Below are positions 9,610 to 19,100 of a stretch of 64,000 bases of DNA, one piece after another. Origin of the DNA: Brevibacterium sp. UCMA 11754 (GTDB lineage Bacteria > Actinomycetota > Actinomycetes > Actinomycetales > Brevibacteriaceae). A program made the position numbers and the translations under genes. The stretch is from assembly GCF_021532275.1 (NCBI RefSeq), contig NZ_JACBOT010000012.1:1-64000 (forward strand). Direction: 5' to 3'. The first letter of the stretch is position 1. Every line of letters begins with the position of its first letter. The notes beneath the pieces were generated by a model that had not been told where the DNA came from, made no database searches, and saw only the letters and a program-made list of their open reading frames with translations.

Positions 9610-10098
9610 ATGTCAGCAATCAAGAAGACGCTGGAATACCTGGGTTTCGTCGAAGAAGAGGACGAGCCCATCGAACGTCGGGACCGTGAGGTCATCGACA
9701 CCTACGAAGAGCCCGTCGAAGACTATGTCGAGGACGAGGAACGGCCCCCTGCCCAAGTGACGCCGATCCATCCGACACCGATACGTCCAGTTGACTCTCC
9801 CGCGCCAGGAATCTCCATGAATCGCATCAAGACCATTCATCCCCGCAGCTATAACGACGCTATGGTGATCGGTGCCGCGTTCCGTGAGGGAACACCGGTG
9901 ATCATGAACCTGTCCGAGATGGACGAGAACAACTCGAAGCGCCTCGTTGACTTCTCAGCCGGACTGATCTTCGGCCTCCACGGGTCCATCGAGCGCGTGA
10001 CGAACAAGGTGTTTCTTCTCACCCCTGAGAACATTGAGGTCAGCGGAGAGAACGAGTCGGATCCGGATACTCAGGCGAGCTTCTTCAACCAGAGTTGA
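9610..10098 (+). CDS. sepF: Cell division protein SepF
   Basis: SepF anchors FtsZ to the membrane and is the main Z-ring tether in actinobacteria, which lack FtsA. The protein has 162 residues: an N-terminal amphipathic segment (MSAIKKTLEYLGF), an acidic linker, and the SepF core from about residue 75 (KTIHPRSYNDAMVIGAAF, VIMNLSEMD, RLVDFSAGLIFGLHG, NKVFLLTPENIEV). A good ribosome site, GAGGAG, lies before ATG 9610, and TAGTTT at about 9563 could be a -10 element. Confidence 0.95.
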   Translation: MSAIKKTLEYLGFVEEEDEPIERRDREVIDTYEEPVEDYVEDEERPPAQVTPIHPTPIRPVDSPAPGISMNRIKTIHPRSYNDAMVIGAAFREGTPVIMNLSEMDENNSKRLVDFSAGLIFGLHGSIERVTNKVFLLTPENIEVSGENESDPDTQASFFNQS

Positions 10099-10200
10099 GC
10101 TGTTCGTCCTCCGGTTGACGACGTTCTTATCTCATCCTCAGCTCCGACGTATAGGCTGTGGATCGACAGCTAAGCATCAAAGAAAGGCACGAGTAAACAC

Positions 10201-10500
10201 GTGGCCATCATCTTCTACATCCTCGGCACGGCACTCAGTCTTTACGTCTATGTTCTCCTGGCGCGGGTGGTCCTCGACCTCGTTCAGGTGTTCTCTCGCG
10301 AGTGGAAGCCCGCGGGCTTCTTCCTTGTGCTGGCGGAGATCGTGTACACATTGACCGATCCGCCGCTGCGTCTGCTGCGCAAGGTGATTCCACCCTTGCG
10401 GTTGGGACAGATCTCACTGGATCTGGGCTTCATCGTGCTGCTGATCGGAATTCAGATACTGGCGTCGGTGCTGTTCAACTTCTCGAGAGTGACCGTCTGA
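10201..10500 (+). CDS. YggT family membrane protein
   Basis: This is a 99-residue integral membrane protein of the YggT family with two hydrophobic segments (about residues 1-22 and 66-95) and the conserved PPLRLLRKVIPPLRLG loop between them. Its function is not established; the gene sits between sepF and divIVA in most actinobacteria, so a role in division or polar growth is inferred from context. GTG start at 10201 with upstream GAAAGGCACGAG. Confidence 0.88.
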   Translation: MAIIFYILGTALSLYVYVLLARVVLDLVQVFSREWKPAGFFLVLAEIVYTLTDPPLRLLRKVIPPLRLGQISLDLGFIVLLIGIQILASVLFNFSRVTV

Positions 10501-10763
10501 AACTACCCGCTCGGATGACGCACGGCGACGTATTACCACTTCGTTACGCGAATGATGTACACGTCACTGTGAGAATCGTGAGATGGTGCCCGGTTCGCTG
10601 AACAAGTCCGAGTGTTGCTAGGCTCGATTATTACAACTTCGTCATATGAAAATTGCGACACGGCTTTTCTGCAGGACAAAACTGCAGGTGTTACGCTAAT
10701 GTGACGTTGAAGCCGTCTTAATGGCGGCAGCGTAATGAATGTAGATCGACCAAAGGTGACCTC

Positions 10764-11600
10764 ATGGCGCTCACGCCTGAAGACGTAGTAAACAAGCGGT
10801 TCCAGCATGTGAAGTTCCGCGACGGATACGACCAGGATGAAGTCGACGATTTCCTCGATGAGGTTGTCGTAGAGATCCGCCGTCTCTACCAGGAGAACGA
10901 CGAACTTCGTCAGAAGCTCTCCACTGCCGAACAGCGCGTCAAGGAACTCGACGCCGGCGGGGCATCTGCTGCTGCACCTGCTCAAGACATCGATGCCACT
11001 CAGGCTATGCCTGCTGCGGTGCCAGCTCCCTCTTCGCGAAACAACGACGATGCGCCGAAGCAGGGCCAGACTCCTGCCGCTCCTGCCGTTCCGGAGAAGA
11101 CCGAGCACTCTTCGGCACCTGCAGTCCGGGAAGCATCGCCCGCTTCGCAGACCCCTCCTGCGAACCAATCAGCTCCAGCCGTCAACGGCGCTGCACCCGC
11201 AGCGGCAGGCACTGCCGCCGGGTTGGGCCTCGGATCGAGCTTTGGCAGCGGAGATGGCGACGCTCACGGACTCATTGCTCTTGCTCAACGCGTCCACGAC
11301 GAGCACGTGGCAGAGGGCGAACGCCGTCGCGATGAACTCATCAAGAGTGCCGAGACCGAAGCCAAGGACATCGTCAGCAAGGCCGAGACCAAGCGGGACG
11401 AGACCCTGTCGACTCTGGAAACTCAGAAGTCGACCCTCGAGCGTTCGATCGACCAGCTGTCGAACTTCGAGCGTCAGTACCGGACGCGTCTGAAGAGCTA
11501 CCTCAACGATCAGCTTCGCGACCTCGAGAACTCAACCAGTCTGGCACCGGAGACCCTGGACGGGAACTCCTTCGGTTCGTCGTCGAATCACAAACTCTGA
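10764..11600 (+). CDS. divIVA: DivIVA-family polar growth protein (Wag31-like)
   Basis: DivIVA/Wag31 senses negative membrane curvature and organises polar or septal wall synthesis in actinobacteria. The protein has 278 residues. The N-terminal lipid-binding domain is clear (LTPEDVVNKRFQHVKFRDGYDQDEVDDFLDE region, residues 1-35), followed by a first coiled coil to about 55, a Pro/Ala-rich linker (about 60-160), and a second long coiled coil to the end (EGERRRDELIKSAETEAKD onward). AAAGGTGA lies before the ATG. The 263-base gap upstream holds probable promoter sequence and a CTGCAG-gacaaaa-CTGCAG dyad near 10671-10689. A strong terminator follows, so this is the end of the division cluster. 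Confidence 0.94.
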   Translation: MALTPEDVVNKRFQHVKFRDGYDQDEVDDFLDEVVVEIRRLYQENDELRQKLSTAEQRVKELDAGGASAAAPAQDIDATQAMPAAVPAPSSRNNDDAPKQGQTPAAPAVPEKTEHSSAPAVREASPASQTPPANQSAPAVNGAAPAAAGTAAGLGLGSSFGSGDGDAHGLIALAQRVHDEHVAEGERRRDELIKSAETEAKDIVSKAETKRDETLSTLETQKSTLERSIDQLSNFERQYRTRLKSYLNDQLRDLENSTSLAPETLDGNSFGSSSNHKL

Positions 11601-11618
11601 TTCGTCACAGCAGACACG

Positions 11619-11654
11619 CAAGGTCCGGGAACTCCATGGAGGTCCCGGACCTTG
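11619..11654 (+). terminator. Rho-independent terminator after divIVA
   Basis: Perfect 12-bp arms CAAGGTCCGGGA (11619-11630) and TCCCGGACCTTG (11643-11654) enclose a loop that itself contains CTCCATGGAG. It begins 18 bases after the divIVA stop and is followed by only a weak T-rich stretch, as is common in high-GC actinobacteria. Confidence 0.85.
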
Positions 11655-11723
11655 TTCGTGCCCTCATGAGTTGGACCATAGCTTCGGAGCCGGCGCCCTC
11701 GTGCCCTCAGGCAGTGAGTTAGA

Positions 11724-12278
11724 ATGAGCCAAATGAACGACGATGCCCCTGAGACGAGACCCCGGCGGCGCAGAATGCTCGGGACGTTGTTCGGCATAGC
11801 CGTTCTCGTCCTCGCGGTGGACCAGCTCACCAAGCTCCTCGCAGTCACATTCCTTGAAGGTCAGGAGCCGATCTCAGTCATCGGCACACTGGCGGGCTTC
11901 AACTTCTACCGAAACCCTGGTGCGGCGCTGGGGCTCGGCTCCGGAGTGACCTGGATCTTCCCCCTGATTGCGATCATTGTGTTCGCAGGCATCATCATGC
12001 TGTCGAGGAAGTTGGGCTCGGTGGCGTGGGCTATCGGACTGGGACTGCTGCTGGGCGGACTTTTCGGCAACCTCGTGGATCGGCTGTTCCGCCAGCCGGG
12101 CTTCCTCCGCGGAGCTGTCGTCGATTTCATCGACCTATCGTTTTTCATCTGCAATGTCGCTGACATTGCGATATCCGCAGCGGCAGTCACCCTTGTGGTG
12201 GCAAGCCTCAAAGGCATTGAACTGGACGGATCGGACTCGAAGCACCCGAGCACGGTCGGAGAGGACACACATGGCTGA
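11724..12278 (+). CDS. lspA: Lipoprotein signal peptidase (signal peptidase II)
   Basis: LspA cleaves the signal peptide of prolipoproteins after lipidation, in the membrane. The protein has 184 residues and four membrane helices. Family motifs: [22 protein letters not shown], and the two catalytic aspartate regions GNLVDRLF and NVADIAIS. Start ATG at 11724; ATG 11733 is an alternative that removes three residues. The end overlaps the next gene by 8 bases, as in the common lspA-rluD arrangement. Confidence 0.95.
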   Translation: MSQMNDDAPETRPRRRRMLGTLFGIAVLVLAVDQLTKLLAVTFLEGQEPISVIGTLAGFNFYRNPGAALGLGSGVTWIFPLIAIIVFAGIIMLSRKLGSVAWAIGLGLLLGGLFGNLVDRLFRQPGFLRGAVVDFIDLSFFICNVADIAISAAAVTLVVASLKGIELDGSDSKHPSTVGEDTHG

Positions 12279-13194
12279 ACGCTCGATCCTGATACCCGAG
12301 GGCCTAGAAGGCCAGCGGGTTGACTCGGCGCTGTCGAAGCTGCTGGGGCTCTCCCGCACAGCAGCCGCCGACATCTGCGCAGAAGGGGGCGTGCAGCTGT
12401 CCGGACAGGTCGTGGCAAAATCAGACCGCGTCGAAGCCGGTGCACGCCTGGACATCATGATGCCCGAGCCTCCACGCCCTTTGGAGGTAGTGCCGGATCC
12501 GGTTCCGGGGATGAAGATCGTCCATGACGAGGATTCCTTCGTCGTCGTCGACAAACCCGTCGGCGTGGCGGCACACCCAGCGCTGGGGTGGAAGGGGCGC
12601 ACCGTCGTCGGCGGGCTTGCGGCCGCCGGTTTCAGGATTGCCACTTCGGGTGCGCCCGAGCGGCAGGGGATCGTGCAGCGTCTTGACGTGGGCACCTCGG
12701 GCCTGATGGTCATCGCGAAGAGCGAGTACGCCTACAGCGTGCTCAAGCGCGCGTTCAAGGAACGCACCGTGGAGAAGACCTATCACGCGGTCGTCCAGGG
12801 ACTGCCGGATCCGGTGCTCGGCACGATCGACGCCCCCATCGCTCGCAACCCGCGACACGACGGTCTCTATGCCGTCCATAGCGGAGGAAAGAACGCGATC
12901 ACCCACTATGAGGTCCTCGAAGCGCACCGTCGGGCCTCCTTGGTGGAGGTTCATCTCGAAACCGGACGCACCCACCAGATTCGTGTCCATTTCTCGGCCC
13001 TCAAGCGTCCCTGCGTCGGTGATCTTCCCTACGGAGCCGATCCGGGCCTGGCCAAGGATCTGCGCCTGGAACGTCAGTGGCTGCACGCCGTCAAACTCGG
13101 ATTCCATCACCCGGACTCGAACGAATGGGTCGAATTCGAGAGCGGATACCCCGATGACCTGCAGTATGCGATCGATCGCATCCGCACACCCTGA
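12271..13194 (+). CDS. RluA/RluD-family rRNA pseudouridine synthase
   Basis: The protein has 307 residues: an N-terminal S4 RNA-binding domain ([20 protein letters not shown] region, about 13-70) and a catalytic domain of the RluA class. The catalytic aspartate motif reads [13 protein letters not shown], where most members have HRLD; the aspartate is present, so activity is expected. [10 protein letters not shown] and [11 protein letters not shown] are also typical. I chose ATG at 12271, overlapping the lspA stop, rather than longer upstream frames that lie inside lspA. The probable target is 23S rRNA, but family membership alone does not fix the position. Confidence 0.9.
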   Translation: MAERSILIPEGLEGQRVDSALSKLLGLSRTAAADICAEGGVQLSGQVVAKSDRVEAGARLDIMMPEPPRPLEVVPDPVPGMKIVHDEDSFVVVDKPVGVAAHPALGWKGRTVVGGLAAAGFRIATSGAPERQGIVQRLDVGTSGLMVIAKSEYAYSVLKRAFKERTVEKTYHAVVQGLPDPVLGTIDAPIARNPRHDGLYAVHSGGKNAITHYEVLEAHRRASLVEVHLETGRTHQIRVHFSALKRPCVGDLPYGADPGLAKDLRLERQWLHAVKLGFHHPDSNEWVEFESGYPDDLQYAIDRIRTP

Positions 13195-13285
13195 ACACAA
13201 GCCAGGTGAGTGCGCCGAACACCGCATCATCTCCTCGCTGACCGTTTCTGTTTCGGCCACCGAGGCGGTGCGCAGGCCCCGTCGG

Positions 13286-13354
13286 GCGAGTCTCCGATGG
13301 TCTGATCTGCGAGTCTCCAGTGGACTGATCTGCGAGTCTCGGATGGTCTAAGCT
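13286..13354 (+). repeat. Three tandem 23-bp repeats upstream of dnaE
   Basis: Three consecutive units of exactly 23 bases each start GCGAGTCTC (13286, 13309 and 13332) and end with GATCT, GATCT and AAGCT. Inner positions vary (CGATGGTCT, CAGTGGACT, GGATGGTCT). The array ends 40 bases before the dnaE start, so it overlaps its promoter or leader. No coding role. Confidence 0.85.
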
Positions 13355-13394
13355 GGTGGTCGCAACACAGGTCATATCAGAGGGAAGGCTGCCA

Positions 13395-16300
13395 GTGCCG
13401 AAAGACGATTTCGTCCATCTTCACGTCCACACCGAATACTCCATGTTGGACGGAGCAGCCCGACTCACGGACCTGATGGCCGCGACGAAGGCCTCGGGAA
13501 TGTCGGCCATCGCGACCACAGACCATGGCTACCTGTTCGGTGCCTTCGACTTCTGGTCGCAGGCGACCGCCGCCGGCATCAAACCCATCATCGGAGTCGA
13601 AGCCTATGTCACCCCGGGCACGGACCGGCGTGACAAGACGAGGGTGAAATGGCGCACGGACGAGTCGCAGAAGCGCGATGACCTCTCAGGCGGCGGTGCC
13701 TACACCCACATGACGCTGCTCTCACGCAACAACACCGGCATGCGCAATCTGTTCAAGGCTTCGTCCTACGCATCCCTCGATTCCGTGTTCAGCAAATGGC
13801 CGCGCATCGACCAGGAGCTGCTGGAAACCTATTCCGATGGGCTGCTCGCGACCACAGGTTGCCCTTCGGGGGAGATCCAGGTTCGACTGCGGCTGGGACA
13901 GTATGAAGAGGCCAAGGCGGCGGCCGGCAAATACCGTGAGATGTTCGGCAAGGACAACTACTACGTCGAACTCATGGACCACGGCCTCTCCATCGAAAAG
14001 CGAGTGACCAAGGACCTGATCCGTCTGTCGAAGGAGATGGACATTCCGCTGGTCGCGACCAACGACCTGCACTACACCCATGAGTCTGATGCCAAGGCGC
14101 ACGAGGCGCTGCTGGCCATTCAGTCCGGGTCGAAGCTCATCGAACCCACCTACGACCAGGGCGGTTCGCGCTTCGCCTTCTCCGGTTCCGGCTACTACCT
14201 CAAATCGGGTGCGGAGATGCGGGCGCTGTTCTCCGAATTCCCCGAAGCCTGCGACAACACGCTAGAGATCGCCGAGAAATGCGAAGTCTCCTTCGACACC
14301 TCGGCGAACTACATGCCGAAGTTCCCCTGCCCGCCCGGAGAGGATGAGACATCCTGGTTGGTCAAAGAGGTCCAGACGGGGCTCGAATATCGGTACCCGG
14401 GAGGAATTCCCGACGATGTGCGCAAACAGGCAGACTACGAACTCGACGTCATCATCTCGATGGGCTTCCCCGGCTACTTCCTCGTCGTCGCCGACTTCAT
14501 CAACTGGTCGAAGGACAACGGCATCCGGGTCGGACCCGGACGTGGCTCAGGTGCCGGTTCCATGGTCGCCTACGCCATGCGCATCACCGATCTGGACCCG
14601 CTCAAACACGGACTGTTCTTCGAGCGGTTCCTCAACCCCGACCGTGTCTCAATGCCCGACTTCGACGTCGACTTCGATGATCGTCGCCGCGGCGAGGTCA
14701 TCGACTATGTGACCAGAAAATACGGCGACGAACGTGTCGCGATGATCGTCACCTACGGCACGATCAAGACGAAGATGGCGCTCAAGGACTCCGCCCGAGT
14801 CCTCGGCAAGCCGTTCTCGATGGGGGAGCGCCTGACCAAGGCCCTGCCACCGGCCGAGATGGCCAAGGACATTCCGCTGGCCGATATCGAGAACACAGAA
14901 TCCAAGCGCTACAACGAGGCGGGGGAATTCAGAGACTTCGTCGACTCGGACCCCGATGCACGTGAGACCTTTGAAACTGCTAAAGGCATCGAAGGTCTGA
15001 AACGGCAGTGGGGCGTCCACGCTGCCGGTGTCATCATGTCCTCGGATCCGATCATCGATGTCATTCCGATCATGCGCCGGTTCCAGGACGGCCAGGTCAT
15101 CACCCAGTTCGACTACCCCACCTCTGAGGGGCTCGGACTGATCAAGATGGACTTCCTGGGGCTGCGAAACCTCACGATCATCTCCGACGCTGTGGAGAAC
15201 ATCAAGGCGAACCGTGATTACGATCTTGATCTGGAGCACCTTGATCTCGACGATCGCGGGGCCTACGATCTTCTGTCCCGTGGCGACACCCTCGGTGTGT
15301 TCCAGCTCGACGGCGGCGGACTGCGCGCCCTGCTGCGGCTGATGAAGCCGGACAACTTCGAGGACATCTCCGCGACGATTGCGCTCTACCGGCCGGGCCC
15401 GATGGGTGCCGACTCCCACACGAACTTCGCACTTCGCAAGAACGGACTGCAGGAAGTCACCCCGATCCACCCGGAGCTCGAAGAGCCGCTCGAGGACATC
15501 CTCGGCACCACCTATGGACTCATCATCTACCAGGAGCAGGTGATGGCGATCGCGCAGAAGGTCGCCGGATACTCGCTGGGTCAAGCCGACATCCTGCGTC
15601 GTGCGATGGGCAAGAAGAAGAAGTCCGAGCTGGACAAACAGCAGGTGGGCTTCTTCGGAGGGATGAAGGAACGCGGCTACTCCGAGGCGGCAGCGCAGGC
15701 GCTGTGGGACATTCTGCTGCCCTTCTCCGACTATGCGTTCAACAAGGCTCACTCGGCTGCCTATGGTCTCGTGTCCTACTGGACCGCGTTCCTCAAAGCC
15801 CACTACACGGCAGAGTACATGGCAGCCCTGCTCACCTCGGTGGGCGACAACAAGGACAAACTGGCCATCTACCTCAACGAGTGCCGGCGGTTGGGCATCA
15901 CCGTGCTGCCTCCGGACGTCAACGATTCGGCTCTGCACTTCACCCCAGTCGGTCAGGACATCCGCTTCGGAATGGGTGCCGTGCGCAACGTCGGTGCCAA
16001 CGTCGTCGACGGCATCGTCGAGGCGCGTGAAGAGAAGGGGGCATTCACTTCGTTCACGGATTTCCTCGATAAGGTGCCCAGCCACGTGTGCAACAAGCGC
16101 ACGATCGAATCACTCATCAAGGCCGGCGGCTTCGACTCGCTGGGCCAGACCCGCAGGTCCCTCGTCGAAGTCCACGAAGAGGCAGTGGATTCGGTCATCG
16201 GCGTCAAACGGCAAGAGGCCAACGGACAATTCGACCTGTTCGCCGGCCTCGGCGGTGACGACGACGAGCCGAGCTTCTCCGTCGCGATTCCTGATCGCCC

Positions 16301-16952
16301 CGAATGGGAGAAGAAGGAGAAGCTGGCATTTGAGCGTGACATGATCGGCCTCTATGTCTCCGACCACCCCCTCAACGGTCTTGAGGGTGTCCTCGCCGCC
16401 GAATCGGAGGCCTCCATCGCCGATGTGGTGGATCCGGAAACTCATCGCCACGACGGTTCTCAGGTGAAGATCTGCGGCATGATCACCCAAGTGGCGCGCA
16501 AGGTCTCGAAGAACTCGGGCAAACCGTATGCGATCGTGACCGTGGAGGACCTCGAAGCAGAGGTCGAAGTGATGTTCTTCGGCGACACCTACGAACCCGT
16601 GGCGAGCCTGCTGGCCACCGACCTCGTCATCAGCCTGACCGGACGCATCCGACTCTCCGATGATCGACCGACCTCGATGATGGCGATGTCGATGACGATC
16701 CCTGACGTCACCGATCCGAAGGACCGGCCGCTCAACCTGATGCTGCCGATGGAGAAGGCGACGGAGGAGATGGCATCCAAGCTGCTCCGGGTCCTCGAAT
16801 CACACAAGGGACAGACCGATGTGCACCTGGTCCTCTCGCAGCCGGGCAGACAGACGGTGATGCGGCTCGACCGCGCCATCCGCGTCGACCCGAACCCCAG
16901 CCTCTACGGTGACCTCAAGGCACTGTTGGGGTCTCGTTGCCTGACCGCCTGA
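13395..16952 (+). CDS. dnaE: DNA polymerase III alpha subunit (replicative, DnaE1)
   Basis: This is the main replicative DNA polymerase. The protein has 1185 residues. Domains in order: PHP domain (HLHVHTEYSMLDGAARL at the N-terminus), palm with catalytic motif PDFDVDFDDRRR (about 420), thumb and fingers, helix-hairpin-helix region, and a C-terminal OB fold (VKICGMITQVARKV). I chose GTG at 13395 with AGGGAAGG upstream; a GTG at 13356 is in frame but lies at the end of the 23-bp repeats. It is a stand-alone gene, with hisD 60 bases downstream. Confidence 0.96.
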   Translation: MPKDDFVHLHVHTEYSMLDGAARLTDLMAATKASGMSAIATTDHGYLFGAFDFWSQATAAGIKPIIGVEAYVTPGTDRRDKTRVKWRTDESQKRDDLSGGGAYTHMTLLSRNNTGMRNLFKASSYASLDSVFSKWPRIDQELLETYSDGLLATTGCPSGEIQVRLRLGQYEEAKAAAGKYREMFGKDNYYVELMDHGLSIEKRVTKDLIRLSKEMDIPLVATNDLHYTHESDAKAHEALLAIQSGSKLIEPTYDQGGSRFAFSGSGYYLKSGAEMRALFSEFPEACDNTLEIAEKCEVSFDTSANYMPKFPCPPGEDETSWLVKEVQTGLEYRYPGGIPDDVRKQADYELDVIISMGFPGYFLVVADFINWSKDNGIRVGPGRGSGAGSMVAYAMRITDLDPLKHGLFFERFLNPDRVSMPDFDVDFDDRRRGEVIDYVTRKYGDERVAMIVTYGTIKTKMALKDSARVLGKPFSMGERLTKALPPAEMAKDIPLADIENTESKRYNEAGEFRDFVDSDPDARETFETAKGIEGLKRQWGVHAAGVIMSSDPIIDVIPIMRRFQDGQVITQFDYPTSEGLGLIKMDFLGLRNLTIISDAVENIKANRDYDLDLEHLDLDDRGAYDLLSRGDTLGVFQLDGGGLRALLRLMKPDNFEDISATIALYRPGPMGADSHTNFALRKNGLQEVTPIHPELEEPLEDILGTTYGLIIYQEQVMAIAQKVAGYSLGQADILRRAMGKKKKSELDKQQVGFFGGMKERGYSEAAAQALWDILLPFSDYAFNKAHSAAYGLVSYWTAFLKAHYTAEYMAALLTSVGDNKDKLAIYLNECRRLGITVLPPDVNDSALHFTPVGQDIRFGMGAVRNVGANVVDGIVEAREEKGAFTSFTDFLDKVPSHVCNKRTIESLIKAGGFDSLGQTRRSLVEVHEEAVDSVIGVKRQEANGQFDLFAGLGGDDDEPSFSVAIPDRPEWEKKEKLAFERDMIGLYVSDHPLNGLEGVLAAESEASIADVVDPETHRHDGSQVKICGMITQVARKVSKNSGKPYAIVTVEDLEAEVEVMFFGDTYEPVASLLATDLVISLTGRIRLSDDRPTSMMAMSMTIPDVTDPKDRPLNLMLPMEKATEEMASKLLRVLESHKGQTDVHLVLSQPGRQTVMRLDRAIRVDPNPSLYGDLKALLGSRCLTA

Positions 16953-17012
16953 GGCATTGCGTGAGCGCCTGCGGCGGAGGCAGAGGCAACCGGCGAAGGG
17001 ACGGGGACTAGA

Positions 17013-18323
17013 ATGGTGCGAGTGAACATTCTGGACTTCCGCGGTGAGAGACTGAGCAAGAGATTCCTCAAGCAGACGCTGCCCCGTGCCGCCGACACAC
17101 ATGCCGATATCGAACGACGAGTGGCTGATCTGCTGAGCCAGGTGCAGTCCGAGGGCACTCGCGCCGTGAAGGAATTCACAGCGAGATTCGACTCCGTCGA
17201 ACTCGAGACTCTGCGTGTGCCCGTCTCCGAGCTGAAACGCGCCGAAGACGAACTGGACACTTCCGTCAAAGCTGCCTTGGTCGAATCGATCTCTCGGGCC
17301 AGGAAGGTCGCTGACGACCAGCGCCCCGCCGATGTCCGCACAGAACTGGCCTCCGGGGCCCACGTCACCACACGGCACCTGCCGATCGAACGGGTCGGCC
17401 TCTATGTGCCCGGCGGACTGGCTGTCTATCCATCCACCGTCGTGATGAACGTCGTGCCGGCTCAGGCAGCAGGGTCCGCCTCACTGGCCATCGCCAGCCC
17501 ACCCCAGAGCAACGGGCTGCCTCACCCCACAGTGCTCGCCACAGCCCACATCCTCGGCGTCGATGAGGTCTGGGCCATGGGCGGTGCCCAGGCCATCGGC
17601 GCGCTTGCCTACGGCCTTGACGATGAGGAGCAGCTGGAGCCTGTCGATCTCATCACGGGCCCGGGCAACGCCTACGTCGCCGCCGCGAAATCGCTCATGC
17701 GAACCCAGGTGGGCATCGACGCGGTCGCCGGTCCCACCGAGATCATCATCCTCGCCGATGCGAGCGCAGATCCGGCGTTCGTCGCCGCCGACCTCATCAG
17801 CCAGGCCGAACACGACGAACTCGCTGCCTCCGTCCTCGTCACCGAATCGACCGAACTGGTTGAACGGGTGCAGGCCCAACTCGCAGCCCAGGTCCCCGCC
17901 GCGACCCACAAGGAGCGGATCGGCATCGCCCTGGCAGGAAAGCAGTCCGCTATCGTCCTCGTCGATGATCTGGACGCAGGAATCGATGTCGTCAACGGGT
18001 ACGCCGGAGAGCACGTCGAGGTCCACACCGCGGACGCTCATTCTGTTGCCGCGCGGATCACCAACGGGGGAGCGGTGTTCGTCGGGGACTGGGCACCGGT
18101 GTCGCTGGGGGACTACTGCGCAGGATCGAATCACGTCCTACCCACGATGGGAACGGCAGCACACGGATCCGGACTGGGCGTGCACTCATTCATCAAGGTC
18201 AGCCAGGTCATCGACTATGACCGTTCGGCACTGGCCGAGGTTGCCGACCACATCGAGGTGCTGGCCGACAGCGAGCAGCTCCCCGCTCACGGTCGAGCCG
18301 TCAGCATCAGGTTCGAGGAGTAG
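17013..18323 (+). CDS. hisD: Histidinol dehydrogenase
   Basis: HisD oxidises L-histidinol to L-histidine in two NAD-dependent steps, the last reactions of histidine synthesis. The protein has 436 residues. Conserved segments: [52 protein letters not shown], and the zinc/catalytic region SQAEHDELA and NHVLPT. ATG at 17013 is preceded by GGGACTAGA; GTG 17022 is an alternative. The other his genes are not in this window. Confidence 0.95.
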   Translation: MVRVNILDFRGERLSKRFLKQTLPRAADTHADIERRVADLLSQVQSEGTRAVKEFTARFDSVELETLRVPVSELKRAEDELDTSVKAALVESISRARKVADDQRPADVRTELASGAHVTTRHLPIERVGLYVPGGLAVYPSTVVMNVVPAQAAGSASLAIASPPQSNGLPHPTVLATAHILGVDEVWAMGGAQAIGALAYGLDDEEQLEPVDLITGPGNAYVAAAKSLMRTQVGIDAVAGPTEIIILADASADPAFVAADLISQAEHDELAASVLVTESTELVERVQAQLAAQVPAATHKERIGIALAGKQSAIVLVDDLDAGIDVVNGYAGEHVEVHTADAHSVAARITNGGAVFVGDWAPVSLGDYCAGSNHVLPTMGTAAHGSGLGVHSFIKVSQVIDYDRSALAEVADHIEVLADSEQLPAHGRAVSIRFEE

Positions 18324-18325
18324 AT

Positions 18326-18823
18326 ATGCGTTGTCCGTTCTGTCGTGAATCAGATTCTCGAGTCGTCGATTCGCGGACCAGCGAAGACGGCGCCGCGATC
18401 CGTCGCAGGCGTCAGTGCCGCCATTGCGGGCGCCGCTTCACAACCATGGAAGCGACCAGTCTGTCGGTGATCAAGCGCTCCGGTGTCACAGAAGAGTTCT
18501 CCCGTCAGAAGATCATGTCGGGTGTGCGCAAGGCCTGTCAGGGCCGACCGGTCAACGATGACGATCTGGCGAAGCTGGCACAGAAGGTCGAAGAGGACAT
18601 CCGTTCCAAGGGGATTGCTGAGATCGACGCCGACGAGGTGGGGCTGAGCATCCTCGAGCCCCTGCGTGAGCTCGACCAGGTCGCGTACCTGCGGTTCGCC
18701 AGCGTCTACCAGGGCTTCGACTCCCTGGAAGATTTTGAGACGGCGATCGACTCACTGCGTGCGGATGCGGCTCTGAAATCGGGAGATGCCAGGCAGGCGA
18801 CGCCCGAAGATTTCCAAGCCTGA
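18326..18823 (+). CDS. nrdR: Transcriptional repressor NrdR
   Basis: NrdR is an ATP/dATP-sensing repressor of ribonucleotide reductase genes. The protein has 165 residues: an N-terminal zinc ribbon ([17 protein letters not shown] and CRHCGRRF, four cysteines) and an ATP-cone domain (about 49-139, [16 protein letters not shown] and [11 protein letters not shown]). The start lies two bases after the hisD stop, so the two are probably cotranscribed. No nrd genes or typical NrdR boxes are seen nearby, so its targets lie elsewhere. Confidence 0.95.
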   Translation: MRCPFCRESDSRVVDSRTSEDGAAIRRRRQCRHCGRRFTTMEATSLSVIKRSGVTEEFSRQKIMSGVRKACQGRPVNDDDLAKLAQKVEEDIRSKGIAEIDADEVGLSILEPLRELDQVAYLRFASVYQGFDSLEDFETAIDSLRADAALKSGDARQATPEDFQA

Positions 18824-18883
18824 GAAATTCACCCCATAAATCTGTGAGCGGAGTAGTCCAGCGCACCGATTCTTGTGTAACAT

Positions 18884-19055
18884 TGACAGTGCGCGCTTCT
18901 GGCGCGCGGCCGCTTGCGGTTCGGAGGGGAAGCCGAACCGTTAAGCGGCCCTTTACTTTCTCCATGAGGATGGAAATTGCCTGGTTGCACAGGCCGAATA
19001 CCGGCGCAGATTGAAACAGAGGGCGCATCGGAGATGACTCCGATGCGCCCTCTGT
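18884..19055 (+). ncRNA. Candidate small structured RNA between nrdR and helR
   Basis: This 277-base gap between convergent genes holds more than a terminator. TAACAT at 18878-18883 could be a -10 element. It is followed at once by GCGCGC-ttctg-GCGCGC, then a long hairpin with outer arms GGCCGCTT and AAGCGGCC and inner arms GGTTCGG and CCGAACC around AGGGGAAG. Next come a pyrimidine-rich stretch, a possible 16-codon frame from 18964 (MRMEIAWLHRPNTGAD), and a strong terminator. I know no matching RNA family. It could equally be a long nrdR 3' end. Confidence 0.3.
19016..19055. terminator. Bidirectional terminator between nrdR and helR
   Basis: Perfect 18-bp arms (19016-19033 and 19038-19055; ACAGAGGGCGCATCGGAG and its complement) flank an ATGA loop. 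It sits between convergent genes. Confidence 0.85.
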
Positions 19056-19100
19056 CTGCGTCCTGCCGGTGCAGGTCGACGCGAGAGATGCCGCGCTGAC

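Noticed and set aside
14649..16085. Long reverse-strand open frame of 478 codons inside dnaE
   Set aside because: Antiphase shadow of a certain gene in high-GC DNA; the translation shows no recognisable protein.
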